A DNA stretch of 5,107 nucleotides from Porticoccus sp964608185 (GTDB lineage Bacteria; Pseudomonadota; Gammaproteobacteria; Pseudomonadales; Porticoccaceae): assembly GCA_964608185.1 (NCBI GenBank), contig CAZSMR010000056.1:1-5107 (forward strand), in the 5' to 3' direction. Position numbers and translations under genes: made by a program. Every line of letters starts with the position of its first letter. Position 1 is the first letter of the stretch. Below, in pieces: positions 4,596 to 5,107 of the stretch. The notes under the pieces were generated by a model. It made no database searches. It had not been told where the DNA came from and worked only from the letters and a program-made list of their open reading frames with translations.

Positions 4596-5107
4596 ATGAT
4601 TTTTGAAGATAAAGTAGCTCTCGTTACTGGCGCAAGCAGAGGTATAGGAGCAGCTATTGCTGATAGTTTAGGCTCATTAGGAGTAACAGTTGTTGCCACT
4701 GCCACCTCTAAAGATGGTGCTCAAAGGATCACAGACAGATTTAGAAGTAAGGACATAAAGGGTCAGGGTCACATATTAGATGTTAGCGATAAAACTTCAA
4801 TTGAGAATATCATGGAATTTATGAAGAATGATTATGAGACACCCTTAATATTAGTTAATAATGCAGGAATAACTAGAGATAATATTTTATTGCGCATGAA
4901 AGATGAAGAATGGCTTGACGTCATTGATACAAATCTAAATTCAATTTTTCGTCTTACAAAAGCTTGTCTTCGAGGCATGACAAAAGCTCGCTGGGGAAGA
5001 ATTATCACTATAGGTTCTGTAGTGGGTTCTACCGGTAATGCTGGACAAACAAACTATTCTGCAACAAAAGCTGGAGTTTGCGGGTTTACTCGCTCGCTAG
5101 CTAGAGA
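4596..5107 (+). CDS. fabG: 3-oxoacyl-ACP reductase FabG, N-terminal part (3' end outside window)
   Basis: FabG reduces 3-oxoacyl-ACP with NADPH in each round of fatty acid elongation. The window holds about 170 codons, open to the edge, of an expected total near 245. Visible short-chain dehydrogenase features: the nucleotide-binding TGASRGIG (11-18), LDVSD (61-65), VNNAGITRDN (87-96), and the catalytic tetrad N113, S141, Y154 and K158 in the S-x12-Y-x3-K pattern, each three positions on from E. coli FabG. The ATG at 4596 is preceded by AAGGA (4584-4588) at a 7-base spacing. Its place directly after fabD makes FabG much more likely than another reductase of this large superfamily. acpP and fabF would be expected beyond the window edge, by analogy with other gammaproteobacteria. 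Confidence 0.96.
   Translation, partial: MIFEDKVALVTGASRGIGAAIADSLGSLGVTVVATATSKDGAQRITDRFRSKDIKGQGHILDVSDKTSIENIMEFMKNDYETPLILVNNAGITRDNILLRMKDEEWLDVIDTNLNSIFRLTKACLRGMTKARWGRIITIGSVVGSTGNAGQTNYSATKAGVCGFTRSLAR

Overview
The window is a housekeeping stretch from an AT-rich gammaproteobacterium, judging by gene order and protein sequence. In order it holds the 3' end of an RluC-type 23S rRNA pseudouridine synthase gene, a HAD phosphatase gene, a maf/yceF gene on the opposite strand, then a co-directional block yceD-rpmF-plsX-fabD-fabG that runs off the right edge. The order rluC - HAD - maf - yceD - rpmF - plsX - fabD - fabG is a classic gammaproteobacterial one. It resembles Pseudomonas-type genomes in having the HAD gene next to rluC and no fabH between plsX and fabD. 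It resembles Escherichia coli in having maf point away from yceD. The L32 protein lacks the zinc-binding cysteines, and Maf has the YceF-type SDQ motif. Base composition is AT-rich and the six complete genes end in TAA or TAG, never TGA. The sequence alone does not fix the genus; a small-genome marine or host-associated lineage is a guess.

Left part (1-882): the end of rluC is followed, after tandem TAA stops, by the ATG of the HAD phosphatase, so the two are almost certainly co-transcribed. Middle (883-1746): maf converges on the HAD gene across 33 AT-rich bases and diverges from yceD across about 200 bases. That divergent gap holds a near-consensus sigma70-type promoter (TTGACA, 17-base spacer, TATTAT) reading toward yceD. 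The promoter has a GC-rich discriminator, an inverted repeat over its -35 box, and a predicted transcript start only about 3 bases before the yceD ATG.

Right part (1747-5107): yceD (rRNA/ribosome-linked DUF177 protein), rpmF (ribosomal protein L32), plsX (acyl-ACP:phosphate acyltransferase), fabD (malonyl-CoA:ACP transacylase) and fabG (3-oxoacyl-ACP reductase, cut by the window edge) have gaps of 19 to 47 bases and look like one operon. It links ribosome production with fatty acid and phospholipid synthesis: FabD charges ACP with malonate, FabG carries out the first reduction of elongation, and PlsX moves finished acyl chains to phosphate for phospholipid assembly.

I found no mobile element, CRISPR array, RNA gene or clearly new system. 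The points worth a second look are a 23-residue insertion in Maf containing a diverged 12-residue tandem repeat, the apparently leaderless yceD promoter with its palindrome, a 15-codon mini-ORF bridging plsX and fabD, and strong internal Shine-Dalgarno-like sites in the HAD gene.
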